In this document: one piece after another, positions 1 to 9,053 of the stretch
How the letters are laid out: each line of letters opens with the position of its first letter
How positions within the stretch are numbered: position 1 is the first letter of the stretch
Assembly: GCA_945887855.1 (NCBI GenBank)
Contig: CAMCZP010000006.1
Span: 1-64,000, forward strand
Origin: Leptospira interrogans serovar Manilae
GTDB lineage: Bacteria > Spirochaetota > Leptospiria > Leptospirales > Leptospiraceae
Direction: 5' to 3'
Length of the DNA stretch: 64,000 nt
Notes under the pieces: generated by a model
The model's input: the letters and a program-made list of their open reading frames with translations, nothing else
What the model was told of the DNA's origin: nothing
Database searches by the model: none
Translations under genes and position numbers: made by a program

Positions 1-131
1 TATTCAAAGAATTTAAAAATTTTTGAAAAGCAAAGGAAATGCAAAAAAATTGATTTTTAGGATTTTCTCCATATTTACACTTTTTTTTTATTAGTAATAA
101 ATTATGGTCTGAGTAATTATAACAAAATTAT
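1..131. other. Intergenic leader before the HDOD gene
   Basis: AT-rich sequence with no recognisable gene. It must hold the promoter and ribosome binding site of the plus-strand gene starting at 132, but no convincing paired -35/-10 boxes stand out. Any upstream gene lies outside the window. Confidence 0.4.
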
Positions 132-1604
132 ATGATAGATTTAGATAAAGCATACGATACCCTAATTTCTGGAGAAGTAGTTCATTTTCGCCATAAATTT
201 GTATCTGATGAAGATCTTAAAGATTATTATAATTTATTCTTTTTAGTGCTCAGTTACTTCGACCAAATTTTTCTGTTAGAAGTAGGATTTACAATTATCA
301 AAGAAATCTTAATCAATGCTGTAAAAGCAAATGCAAAGAGAATTCATTTTAGAACAATTAATTTAGATATCAACATTCCAGAAGAATATGAGAAAGGAAT
401 GGAATCCTTTGCTGAAGAAGTTACCTTCAAATGGATTGAGCAGGAACAATATCTAGAAACTTCAGAATATTTTATAGAGTCAATATTCCAGTTTAAAGAT
501 GGAAATTTTTTATTTATTGTAGAAAACAATACAAGTGTTCAGCCAGAAGAACAGGTTAGAATTTTAAAAAGAGTGGAAGCTGCAAGATCTTACAATGACC
601 TATCAGATGCATTTGAGGATATGTCAGATTCTACAGAAAGTGCAGGCTTAGGACTAGTTCTCACACAAATACTTCTGAAAAATTCGGGGATAGGAATAGA
701 TAAGTTTAAAATGGAATTTTTCCAGGATAAAACAAAAGTCTCTCTCTTAGTCCCATCTAATGTAATACCAATTACTCCACCTATGTCAAAGTTTAATGTA
801 CAGGCATTAGATGAAATTGAAAAATTACCACCATTGCCTAAGACACTAAATAAAATTCTAGAACTCTGCGGAAATCCAGATACAAATATATCAAGCTTGA
901 GTTTAGAAATTGAAAAGGATCCTGCATTGACAGCAGACTTATTAAAACTTTCTAACTCTGCCTACTATGCTGGGAGATCTAAAGTAAAAACTATCCAGGA
1001 TGCTATTAAGCTTGTTGGACTTAAGAACTTAAAAAACCTTTTATATATCTCAGGTGTCACTAAAATTATGAACTCGAGATACAGCAAAGCAAATGAAATT
1101 TGGGAACATTCTGCAAAATGCAGTTTTTTTGCTAGGCTTTTATCACAAGAGCTAAATCTTTCCAAACTATCTGATATAGCAGCAACTGCGGGACTTTTAC
1201 ATGATATAGGCAAATTAATTTTATTATCCCTTGATAAATCAATTACAGGAAAGGTAGATTTTTTAAAAGATAAAGAAAAAAATAATAGTGTATTACTTGA
1301 AGAGTTCACACTGGGAATCAGCCATCCAGAAATTGCAGGAAAACTATTAGCTAAGTGGCAATTCCCAGAAGAGCTAATTGCTGTAGCACAGTACCACCAT
1401 CGTCCATTTTTAGCTCCCTCTGAACATAGACAATTAGTGAATATCATTTATCTAGCAAATATGATGATAGATATCCAAGATGGAAAGACAAGCTACTCTA
1501 TTCTTCATTTTTATATTTTAGAAGAGTTTGGGATTAACAAAAAAGAAGATTTTTTTAAAATTATGGATAAGATAGATAAAATTTATAAACTAAATCAATC
1601 TTAA
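132..1604 (+). CDS. HDOD-domain signalling protein with N-terminal GHKL-like ATPase domain
   Basis: Predicted cytoplasmic regulator. The C-terminal half (about residues 230-430) is an HDOD domain: it opens with a KLPPLPKTL segment, continues with the long helical core, and keeps an HD pair at H357-D358 in an LLHDIGK motif. The N-terminal part (about 45-215) looks like a histidine-kinase-type ATP-binding fold: an N-box with E58 and N62, and a glycine-rich GLGL at 172-175 like a G2 box. The G1 box is degenerate (ENNTSV where DxGxG is expected), so ATP binding is uncertain. HDOD proteins in other bacteria act in signalling, often beside chemotaxis or c-di-GMP proteins. No transmembrane segment or signal peptide is seen. 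The gene ends one base before the convergent sulfatase gene, with no terminator hairpin between them. The HDOD call is firm; the ATPase-like call is moderate. Confidence 0.82.
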   Translation: MIDLDKAYDTLISGEVVHFRHKFVSDEDLKDYYNLFFLVLSYFDQIFLLEVGFTIIKEILINAVKANAKRIHFRTINLDINIPEEYEKGMESFAEEVTFKWIEQEQYLETSEYFIESIFQFKDGNFLFIVENNTSVQPEEQVRILKRVEAARSYNDLSDAFEDMSDSTESAGLGLVLTQILLKNSGIGIDKFKMEFFQDKTKVSLLVPSNVIPITPPMSKFNVQALDEIEKLPPLPKTLNKILELCGNPDTNISSLSLEIEKDPALTADLLKLSNSAYYAGRSKVKTIQDAIKLVGLKNLKNLLYISGVTKIMNSRYSKANEIWEHSAKCSFFARLLSQELNLSKLSDIAATAGLLHDIGKLILLSLDKSITGKVDFLKDKEKNNSVLLEEFTLGISHPEIAGKLLAKWQFPEELIAVAQYHHRPFLAPSEHRQLVNIIYLANMMIDIQDGKTSYSILHFYILEEFGINKKEDFFKIMDKIDKIYKLNQS

Positions 1605-1605
1605 C

Positions 1606-3834
1606 TTATTCTTCAATGGGTGGGGGTAAGATATATTCACTGATTACTTTAGAATTTTCCCACTTTTTTACTAGGGAGTATAGATAGTTTCTGTAAATTT
1701 CCATTGATTGCTGTGGGTACAAGTTTTTAGTATTCAAGGGATCTGCTACTCTGTCATACAACTCATAAACTACACCATCATGGGTTGGAATATAAATGAA
1801 TTTGTACTTTGAAGATAGGATTGCTCTATGCTTGGCAAAAGCAATTGAATCTCTATAAAAAGGATCGGTTATCATTATTTGAGAGTTATTTTCAGGAACA
1901 ACTCTGTGAAGTTTTAAAATATTAGGGTACATAATTCTTTGTTTCTGAAAAAAGTGATCTCCCTTATCTGAAAACCAAATTCCAGTTTCAGAATAAGCCA
2001 TTCTCTCATAATCCCAATTTGTCTTTCCAATTACAGATAACAAAGAAGTACCAGGATACTCTCTGTTGGGTGGGATTTTTAAGTAATCCAGAATAGTTGG
2101 GAATAGATCTATTGAACTTGTAATTCCTTCAAATGAATCACATTTTTCGCACTTATTTTTAACTTCCAATGTATAGTCTTTAGGATATTTAATATAGAGT
2201 GGGATTGATATAACATGCTCTCCCCTCAGATGCTCCCCATGTCCATGACCATGTACATCTTCATATATACTTTCACCATGGTCCCCTGTTAGTATAATTA
2301 TACTATTGTCATACTTTTTAATAAGCTTTAGTTGGTTTAATAATTTTCCAAAATCAGAATCAAAAGACGTGATACTTTCTTCAAATAAAGCTTTAATTTC
2401 TGAAATATCTTTTTCGGTAGGTTTTGCATCATCTGTGGGGTCTACAAATTTAAAATATTTATATTTTCCAAAGTAGGAAGGATCTGAATAATATTTATAA
2501 AATGGATAAGGAGGTGAATAGGGAAAGTGTGTTACTGAAAAAAATACAGTTGTAAATAAGCTTCTGTCTCCATTCAATCGCAGATATGGAAGCAAATCAT
2601 CTAAAATAAACTTTCCATCCCCTAGGTTAGAAAAACTATTTATTTCTTTAAAATATCCACCTCCTCCAAGAGTTCCACTGAGTATGGGCAATAAAAAGAT
2701 TTGTGGTTCTAAATTTTTTTGAACTAAAATTACTTCCGCATTGAATGTAGGTGTTTTGACAGTTTTAAATCCAAAATCTGCTCTAGGGAAAATATCTCCT
2801 GCAAAGTTAGAAAATACGGCTGTTTCATAGCCTTGGTTATTTAATATTTTGGCTATCGTTGGGAACTTTTCACTTCCAATATTATTTGATTCACTTAAAT
2901 CCGGGAACATATCCCTAACTTTATGCTCCATGCTATAAGTTCCCGTCAAAAGATCTACCCAAGATGGAAAGGTTCTTGGTATTGTAGTGATATGATCTTT
3001 GTAATTTATTGAATCCTCAATAAATTTATCTATATTAGGAGTAATACTTTTTCCATTAATTTTTTCACCTATTTTATCTTTACGTAAACTATCTGCAGAT
3101 ATAATAAAAACAGATGGCTTTTTTTCAGAATCTGATGAAGTATAATAAAATTTATTTTCAAAATAGAAAATAAATATAGAAAATATAACCATTAGTAATG
3201 AGACAAACAGAGCATATCTATTCTTTATTTTAATATTTAATGATACCAATATTTTATAAAATATATAGGACAATAGTATTCCTAAAATTTCCCCTTTTAA
3301 ATGGAACAATATAAATAGAATGATGTAACAAAGTAAAATAAACTTTTGATAATCTTGCTTGTAAAAAGTTAGAAATATTAGATATAAAATATACATAAAT
3401 AAAATAGCATATAATATATATGTATAAATATAAGGATTCCCATACTCCGTAAGAAAATAAAGAATAGGTAAAAAACTAGGATGCTTCATATAAAAAAAAT
3501 CTGCATACAATTGGGGATGCATTGTAATTGATGAAAAGAAAGGAAGTAAAATAAAAATTGAAATTGCTATTAAATAGTATTTAGTAATTAATTTATTGTC
3601 TTTGGAAACCAAAGAAATCATTTCAGAAAGTAAAGATAAATATAAATAATAAATTAAAATTATTTTTCCATAGAGCAAAACTAATTTATTAATAAAATCT
3701 GAGTTAATATATGACAATAACTCAGAACCAAAATCATAACCCATTATTCTAAAGGAAATATTAGAAATAAATGATACAAATAATATAAATAAAGTAATTA
3801 TAAATGGAAGTAAAATATTTTTATAAATTGGCAT
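1606..3834 (-). CDS. Membrane-anchored sulfatase/alkaline-phosphatase superfamily enzyme
   Basis: Integral membrane enzyme of the alkaline phosphatase superfamily (sulfatase/lipoteichoic-acid-synthase-like fold). Residues 1 to about 230 hold several hydrophobic segments; the catalytic domain follows (about 240-700). D248 in the IISADSLR strand matches the first metal ligand. T288, in PRTFPSWVDLLTG, sits where the nucleophile lies in phosphoglycerol-transferase-like members. A GDHGES motif followed by a His-rich HGHGHGEH stretch matches the C-terminal metal site. There is no CxPxR sulfatase signature, so a phospho-group transferase or hydrolase acting on envelope glycans or lipids outside the membrane is more likely than a true sulfatase. 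The start lies 12 bases after the stop of the upstream minus-strand gene, so the two are probably co-transcribed. The substrate cannot be told from sequence. Confidence 0.8.
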   Translation of the reverse strand: MPIYKNILLPFIITLFILFVSFISNISFRIMGYDFGSELLSYINSDFINKLVLLYGKIILIYYLYLSLLSEMISLVSKDNKLITKYYLIAISIFILLPFFSSITMHPQLYADFFYMKHPSFLPILYFLTEYGNPYIYTYILYAILFMYILYLIFLTFYKQDYQKFILLCYIILFILFHLKGEILGILLSYIFYKILVSLNIKIKNRYALFVSLLMVIFSIFIFYFENKFYYTSSDSEKKPSVFIISADSLRKDKIGEKINGKSITPNIDKFIEDSINYKDHITTIPRTFPSWVDLLTGTYSMEHKVRDMFPDLSESNNIGSEKFPTIAKILNNQGYETAVFSNFAGDIFPRADFGFKTVKTPTFNAEVILVQKNLEPQIFLLPILSGTLGGGGYFKEINSFSNLGDGKFILDDLLPYLRLNGDRSLFTTVFFSVTHFPYSPPYPFYKYYSDPSYFGKYKYFKFVDPTDDAKPTEKDISEIKALFEESITSFDSDFGKLLNQLKLIKKYDNSIIILTGDHGESIYEDVHGHGHGEHLRGEHVISIPLYIKYPKDYTLEVKNKCEKCDSFEGITSSIDLFPTILDYLKIPPNREYPGTSLLSVIGKTNWDYERMAYSETGIWFSDKGDHFFQKQRIMYPNILKLHRVVPENNSQIMITDPFYRDSIAFAKHRAILSSKYKFIYIPTHDGVVYELYDRVADPLNTKNLYPQQSMEIYRNYLYSLVKKWENSKVISEYILPPPIEE

Positions 3835-3846
3835 TATAACTCCTCT

Positions 3847-5112
3847 CTATGGAAATTTTATTTCAGGGACATATAATGGGGTATCCTGGTTTGAAATACG
3901 CCAATCTATTGTACTTTGTAGAATATCTTTGAATGATTTGAAATCAATTTTTAATTCTTTTGCTATCCATATATAGTACTCTGTCTTATTAAATTGTCCA
4001 ATTTGAAAAGATGCATTTATTGCTGTCTTTATTGATGTTCCATCTTTTATTTCTAAGTCTATTGCCTTTTCAGCATATTCTAGAGATTTAGCGTACTTTC
4101 CTAATGAATAATATTCCTGAGCCATTTGTTGGTAGTACAGATAATAATTCTTGTTTTCATCCAATGCAATTTGCATTAATTTAATTTTGGTAGATGGTAC
4201 ATTCAAATCCGCCAATGCTAAAAAATGATTATATCCTAGTGGCATAGGTAAATTATTCAACCATTGATGAAATCCCATTTCTAATTCCTTACTGGAGATT
4301 GTATCTCTTCTACCTAAAAAGGAGAAAACATTTTCATAGGTTTTTTCTAAATCTATTTTTTTATTTGGCAAGTATTCAATATTGCTAATATATTTTTTAA
4401 TAATATTTCTACCATTTGGATGCACATCAAATAAATACCAAAAAAAAGCCCAGCTATATGGATAATAAAATTTACTATTTTTAAACCATTCTTTTTTTTC
4501 CATTTTAAGTAAGGAAGTAAGAGTAGACTCATCTTTTTTTAAAGTAACTAAAAGCTGTTTTAATCTCCTCAAATAATCATCTTTCAAAATTGGAACAATA
4601 CTTTCATCCTCTATAAGAAAAGAACTATTCTCAAAATATTCCAATATCCCCTGCTTAAACCATATAGGAAATTCTTTGTTTTTATCGTTTAAAAAAGATT
4701 CAACTAAACGATGCTGAAATGAGTGGAAGAAAAAATTTGAATTGGAGTAACATCCAGATATAGAGAACTCAGTCCAAGATTTGGATTGTAACTCTCTAAA
4801 ATAAAGTGTGCCTTTAGTAGGAATTGAATTTGCAGAGAGATACCTTCCAAAGTCACCACAGGAATTAAAAATTTTTATATTGATTTTAATTTCAGAATCT
4901 TCATTTTTTAGTTCTGCTAAAAACTGATAGATAAGAATAGAAAAACCTTCCGCATACTCTAAAAAATTTTTTGAAAAGGCTGGAGGTAAATTTGATTGGA
5001 GATGAATTTTATTTGTCTGGTAGGAAATGAGTTCTGGAGATGAGAACTCTTTATCTTGGGCTAAAATAAGGTTTGCAGTGAAAACTAGAATGAAGACTAT
5101 TTTTTTCCACAT
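3847..5112 (-). CDS. Secreted TPR protein with degenerate peptidase-MA-like domain
   Basis: Exported protein of 421 residues with a clear signal peptide ending near Ala18-Gln19. The middle holds an FHSFQHRLVESFL helix followed by PIWFKQGILEYFE, which is the layout of gluzincin peptidase-MA-like domains (HExxH helix, then a GxxEY helix). Here the first helix lacks the HExxH pattern, so the protein is probably not an active zinc protease. The C-terminal third (about 310-370) has TPR-like helices (YYQQMAQEYYSLGKYAKSLE). It lies first in a two-gene unit with the sulfatase-like membrane enzyme, suggesting a shared envelope task. A role as an adaptor is inference. Confidence 0.65.
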   Translation of the reverse strand: MWKKIVFILVFTANLILAQDKEFSSPELISYQTNKIHLQSNLPPAFSKNFLEYAEGFSILIYQFLAELKNEDSEIKINIKIFNSCGDFGRYLSANSIPTKGTLYFRELQSKSWTEFSISGCYSNSNFFFHSFQHRLVESFLNDKNKEFPIWFKQGILEYFENSSFLIEDESIVPILKDDYLRRLKQLLVTLKKDESTLTSLLKMEKKEWFKNSKFYYPYSWAFFWYLFDVHPNGRNIIKKYISNIEYLPNKKIDLEKTYENVFSFLGRRDTISSKELEMGFHQWLNNLPMPLGYNHFLALADLNVPSTKIKLMQIALDENKNYYLYYQQMAQEYYSLGKYAKSLEYAEKAIDLEIKDGTSIKTAINASFQIGQFNKTEYYIWIAKELKIDFKSFKDILQSTIDWRISNQDTPLYVPEIKFP

Positions 5113-5228
5113 ACTGATATACTTTCCTTAAAAAACTAATATCATGTCATTCACAATTTTATGAACTTCAGAGAGCAAGAACTGAATTTGTACTCGTAAC
5201 TATAAGGATTTATTTAAAAATAGAAACT
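5113..5228. promoter_or_regulatory. Divergent intergenic region between the TPR protein and tmk
   Basis: A 116-base AT-rich gap between two divergent genes. It must contain outward promoters for both, but no strong consensus boxes were resolved by eye. Confidence 0.35.
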
Positions 5229-5822
5229 ATGTTCATAGTTCTAGAAGGCATTGATGGGAGCGGAAAAACCACTCTATCTGAAAATTTAATCCATGCATTG
5301 AATTCATTGGAAACTAAATCCATTCGTTTTTCTGAACCCACTAGATTTGAGTCAGGTATCTACATAAGAAAATTTTTAAAGGGAGAAATTGAACTGTCTC
5401 CAAAAGAACAAATGGAAGCATTTCTATTAGATAGAGTAGCGTCTGTCAATGTAAATATTTTACCAGCTTTACATTCAAAAAAAATTGTTGTACTGGATAG
5501 ATATTATTACTCTACAGCAGCTTACCAAGCTTCCGAAAATTTTTCTGCAATAGACATTTTAAATTTGAATTTGCAGAAAAATTTTCCTAAACCAGATCTT
5601 TTATTTTTTATAGATGTAAAACCAGAAGATGCCATAAAAAGGATCCAACAGAGAGGTACTACTAAAGAAGTATTTGAATCCATTGAAGAACTAACTAGAA
5701 TCTATTCAAATTTTAAAAAAGTACTACCTCAATCTACAATTTACTTAGAAGGGACATTGTCTCAAAATGACTTAGTAAGACAATGTATTCAGATTATAAA
5801 CTCTTTTGATTCAATCAATTGA
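5229..5822 (+). CDS. tmk: Thymidylate kinase
   Basis: Phosphorylates dTMP to dTDP with ATP in dTTP synthesis, in the cytoplasm. The N-terminus carries the P-loop EGIDGSGKTT (residues 7-16). The DRYYYSTAAYQ segment holds the conserved Asp-Arg and substrate-contacting tyrosines. A RIQQRGTTKE stretch matches the LID region. At 197 residues it is slightly shorter than the usual 205-215. It is a single plus-strand gene; its last 12 bases overlap the 3' end of the convergent AIM24 gene. Confidence 0.9.
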   Translation: MFIVLEGIDGSGKTTLSENLIHALNSLETKSIRFSEPTRFESGIYIRKFLKGEIELSPKEQMEAFLLDRVASVNVNILPALHSKKIVVLDRYYYSTAAYQASENFSAIDILNLNLQKNFPKPDLLFFIDVKPEDAIKRIQQRGTTKEVFESIEELTRIYSNFKKVLPQSTIYLEGTLSQNDLVRQCIQIINSFDSIN

Positions 5823-6509
5823 AGAACTAGATTTTTTTTCCACAGGCCTGTACATATATAAAAAACTAGCAAAAGGAGATATTTGTTTTGTTTGGATCCA
5901 AACCTTGCCTTTTCCCTCAAATCTGCAAACCAATCCTTCCCCGGAAAAAAACAGTGATTTGTAGCCACCAACTGATTTTACATCATAGCTCAAACCTTCC
6001 GTAAATGCTACAATGTATCCTGTATCTACCACATAGTCACCATCGATATCTAACTCAATAATTCCCCCATAGGCATTGAACCATAGATCTCCCTTTCCAG
6101 TGCACTTAATTAAAAAGAAAGAATTCCCTGAGAAAAATCCTCTTTTAAAGCCCTGCCATTTCGTATCAGTTACAATTCCCATTCCAGAAGCTACAAATGC
6201 TGAACCCTGGAGATAGATTGTATTACCATCTAAGTAAGTATGTTCTAGATCCCCAGGAGGACCGGGGGCAATATTGATTTCCCCTTCTCCACTCTCAGCG
6301 GTAAATTCATTTATAAACAAAGATTCTCCTGATATAAATCGCTTAAGACCACCAGAAAACTTTGTCTTCATTACAATATTTGAATCCATAGAGGCCATGG
6401 CTGATGCTTCCACTTTGATTGTCTTACCGGAAGGAATCTTGACATTTAAAAATGCATAGTCCGGTTTAGTTTCGATCTTATATGTAAATTCAGAAATTTT
6501 ATCATTCAT
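5811..6509 (-). CDS. AIM24 family protein (third of three tandem copies)
   Basis: Member of the AIM24/TIGR00266 family, a mostly beta fold of unknown biochemical function in bacteria. Family-typical features are the SGESLFINEFTA segment, a GDYVVDTGYIVAFTE stretch and the C-terminal GEGLVCRFEGKGKVWIQT signature. Its 232 residues match the family length. It has no signal peptide and ends with a Ser-rich tail. It is the last gene of a six-gene minus-strand run. The two genes upstream are paralogues with the same segments in the same order, so the trio arose by tandem duplication. Confidence 0.85.
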   Translation of the reverse strand: MNDKISEFTYKIETKPDYAFLNVKIPSGKTIKVEASAMASMDSNIVMKTKFSGGLKRFISGESLFINEFTAESGEGEINIAPGPPGDLEHTYLDGNTIYLQGSAFVASGMGIVTDTKWQGFKRGFFSGNSFFLIKCTGKGDLWFNAYGGIIELDIDGDYVVDTGYIVAFTEGLSYDVKSVGGYKSLFFSGEGLVCRFEGKGKVWIQTKQISPFASFLYMYRPVEKKSSSSID

Positions 6510-6521
6510 AAATACTTCTCC

Positions 6522-7208
6522 TTATGCCTGTCTGGGTTTTAATAGTGGCCCGAGCGAATAGCCAAACGAACTCGGATTGTGAGATTGGCACCATACAGTT
6601 CCATTTCCCTGGAATTTGCACACCAGACCTTCTCCTCCGAGAATAGAACCTATCCAAGATTTAGATGCTTTAGAAATGGAAAAATTCAGAGTTTCAGAAA
6701 ATGCAACAATATGTCCTGTATCCACAATGTAAGAACCATTAACTTCAATAGGATAGATCATTCCAAAGGTACTCAAAACATACTTCCCCTGACCGCTAAG
6801 TTTTAACCAGAAGAGACTTTCTCCAGATAAGAAATTCTTAAACCCCTGCCAACCTACCTCCATCTGAACAGTTTCTTCACAGGCCACAAAGGATCCTGCC
6901 TGCACAATGAGTGTTTCTCCTTTTGTTTCAAAGTCTTTCATGTCACCACACAAATCTGTAGATAAAAAAACTTCCCCACCTTTGGATCCTGCAGTGAATT
7001 CATTTAGAAAAAATGATTCATTTGCCAAAAGTCTTTTCAAAGCAGAAAGAATTCCTCCGCTTGAATTTTTCTTGTGTGTTGTAGTTGTGATACTCATATC
7101 ACCTGACATAGCTATCATGGATCCAGATTCAGAAATTACAGTTTCTCCGGGATTCAAAATAATTTTAGCTGCTGTATTACTTGGTCTATGAATTAGTTCT
7201 ACTTTCAT
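6522..7208 (-). CDS. AIM24 family protein (second of three tandem copies)
   Basis: Middle AIM24 paralogue, 228 residues. It carries the same ordered segments as its neighbours: NESFFLNEFTA, a GSYIVDTGHIVAFSE stretch, and the C-terminal GEGLVCKFQGNGTVWCQS. The starting region (SGSMIAMSGDMSI) matches the A/S-M-A/I-SMS pattern of the family. The gap to the next AIM24 gene is 12 bases and to the previous one 9 bases, so all three are presumably translated from one mRNA. The function is unknown; a homomeric or heteromeric beta-helical assembly is possible. Confidence 0.85.
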   Translation of the reverse strand: MKVELIHRPSNTAAKIILNPGETVISESGSMIAMSGDMSITTTTHKKNSSGGILSALKRLLANESFFLNEFTAGSKGGEVFLSTDLCGDMKDFETKGETLIVQAGSFVACEETVQMEVGWQGFKNFLSGESLFWLKLSGQGKYVLSTFGMIYPIEVNGSYIVDTGHIVAFSETLNFSISKASKSWIGSILGGEGLVCKFQGNGTVWCQSHNPSSFGYSLGPLLKPRQA

Positions 7209-7217
7209 CTTTTCTCC

Positions 7218-7880
7218 TTAAAATAAATGGGGATTTATCCAAGATGCCAATCCCTCTAAACTTCTAGTTTGTATTTGAATTTTACCATTCCCACTAACTT
7301 TGGTAACAATCCCTTCTCCACTTGTAAAACTTGATATGATACCACCCGAAAGTTTTAAAGAAAGAGTGAGCTGGGGTTCATATGCAACTAAATGACCCGA
7401 ATCCACTATATATTCCCCAACAACTTGCTTTTCAATGATTCCACCATACGCTCCGTAAAATAGCTTTCCTGTTCCGGTGACTTCTAACTTAAACAATCCT
7501 TCTCTAGCAATAAAAGATGCTAAACCTGCATATCGTATTCCTAAGTGCAATCCGGGAGTAGCAGCAATAAATGCCCCGGGCTGTAAACAGATAGAAGAAT
7601 TATTTAATTCAATCTCCCGAATATCCCCAGGAGTGGGTTGGGTTAACGTAATACGTTGAGGGATATTAGTATTGTTAATAAACTCATTAACAAATAAGGA
7701 CTCGTCTCCTAAAACTCTTTTTAAAACTGCTCTTAAAAATCCACCATTCCATCTAGTTTGCATGTCAATGTCTGCTGACATACTAGCCATTGCATCTGAC
7801 TCTGCAACAATGCTCTCTCCCGGACTCAGATCGATATGAATATGAGCAAATGATGGTGCTCCATTGATTTGAGATTTCAT
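7218..7880 (-). CDS. AIM24 family protein (first of three tandem copies)
   Basis: First AIM24 paralogue of the array, 220 residues, and the most divergent of the three: its C-terminal signature reads GEGIVTKVSGNGKIQIQT, without the Cys of the other two. Shared features are the SDAMASMSADIDM segment, DESLFVNEFI, and GEYIVDSGHLVAYEP. There is no signal peptide or membrane segment. It follows the M48 protease gene by 25 bases in the same direction; the protease and DUF218 context hints at an envelope-stress or membrane-maintenance unit, which is inference. Confidence 0.85.
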   Translation of the reverse strand: MKSQINGAPSFAHIHIDLSPGESIVAESDAMASMSADIDMQTRWNGGFLRAVLKRVLGDESLFVNEFINNTNIPQRITLTQPTPGDIREIELNNSSICLQPGAFIAATPGLHLGIRYAGLASFIAREGLFKLEVTGTGKLFYGAYGGIIEKQVVGEYIVDSGHLVAYEPQLTLSLKLSGGIISSFTSGEGIVTKVSGNGKIQIQTRSLEGLASWINPHLF

Positions 7881-7905
7881 GTATCCCCCTGTTAAAAATA
7901 CTATA

Positions 7906-9024
7906 CTAAAGCTTTTTTCGAATATCTTCTAAATTTAATTTTATTTTATCAAATTTTCTTAATTTAACTAGATCAACTTCTTTTTGTAAAGAAATTATTC
8001 TTTCATCCGTTCCTGGATGGGTACTAAAAAACTTAAAAACTTCTTCCGACTCCAACCCTTTTTCTTCTTTTTCAAGTTCTTGGATTTTTTTAAAAAAGTC
8101 GATCATACCTTGTGGATTTATATTAGAATTAATTAGTATATTAAATCCACTTGCATCTGCTTCTCGTTCATAGTCACGAGAGAATTTTGATGCCAAAAGT
8201 AAGCCACTATTTTGGGTAAGAATGGCAATGAGTCCTGTAAAATCTCCAAATAAAGTTTGAACTAATAAAAAAATCCCGAGAGAATTTACCATTTGCCTGA
8301 TACCATGTTTCTTGGTGATATGTGAAATTTCATGGGCAAGAACTCCTGCTATTTCCTCCGGGCTCCCCGCTGTTTTTAAGAGCTCAGTATGTATTACGAT
8401 TATTCCCCCTGGCATTGCAAAGGCATTCACCCGACTATCTTCGATGATATAGACTTCATATTCATACCCAGACTCTTCAGTTGCCTTAAACAAGGGAGCA
8501 GTAATTGGACTTAATTGGTCAATTAAGTCTTTGTCCTTATAAACTTTTTTCCCCTGTGTGAGGGAATTAAAAACAGTACGACCTAATTTTTTCTCCCATG
8601 AAATTGGAATCTGTGAAGCTATAAAATATGTAATCATTTCTTTGAAATAATAGAATCCAAAAATAGAAAACGTAATAAGTAAGGCTGATACTAGTATTAG
8701 GGATGAAATTATAGTTAGTTCTTTCTTTCTACCTGAATTTAGATTTAAAAAAGCAGGATTGTTTTTTATTTCTAAATCTCTCAATATTGATTTATCAGAT
8801 GTATAAATACTCCATTCCGGTTCAGAAGGATGGCTAAAAAATATTAAATTATTCCCGGCACCCCCTCTATTTGATTGCACTCCATTGTAAGGAAGTTTAA
8901 TTGTATCTGTTTCAGTTTGAAATAATAAAAAATTATCTTGAAAAGTAATATTTCCAGCCACTCTTTTATCTTTTAGAGAATCATTTAATCCAATTGCAAA
9001 ATAAACTTTTTTTATATTAGACAT
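7906..9024 (-). CDS. M48 family membrane-associated zinc metalloprotease
   Basis: Zinc-dependent peptidase of family M48. The active-site helix is LAHEISH with zinc ligands H231 and H235 and catalytic E232; the third ligand is in YEREADASGF, typical for M48. About 100 N-terminal residues form a beta-rich, PH/GRAM-like region, followed by one strong transmembrane helix (about residues 105-130). This makes it a single-pass protease with the catalytic domain on one side, unlike multi-pass HtpX. Several M48 proteins act in membrane or outer-membrane protein quality control. It is the third gene of the minus-strand run, 25 bases before the AIM24 trio. Confidence 0.87.
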   Translation of the reverse strand: MSNIKKVYFAIGLNDSLKDKRVAGNITFQDNFLLFQTETDTIKLPYNGVQSNRGGAGNNLIFFSHPSEPEWSIYTSDKSILRDLEIKNNPAFLNLNSGRKKELTIISSLILVSALLITFSIFGFYYFKEMITYFIASQIPISWEKKLGRTVFNSLTQGKKVYKDKDLIDQLSPITAPLFKATEESGYEYEVYIIEDSRVNAFAMPGGIIVIHTELLKTAGSPEEIAGVLAHEISHITKKHGIRQMVNSLGIFLLVQTLFGDFTGLIAILTQNSGLLLASKFSRDYEREADASGFNILINSNINPQGMIDFFKKIQELEKEEKGLESEEVFKFFSTHPGTDERIISLQKEVDLVKLRKFDKIKLNLEDIRKKL

Positions 9025-9053
9025 TTCGTACTACCACCATTTTTTATAAGCTT

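Noticed and set aside
4740..4790. Zinc-protease active site in the TPR protein
   Set aside because: The helix reads HRLVES, without the Glu and second His of HExxH.
5789..5971. Small minus-strand frame at the tmk/AIM24 junction
   Set aside because: It lies in another frame over the C-terminal end of a supported AIM24 gene.
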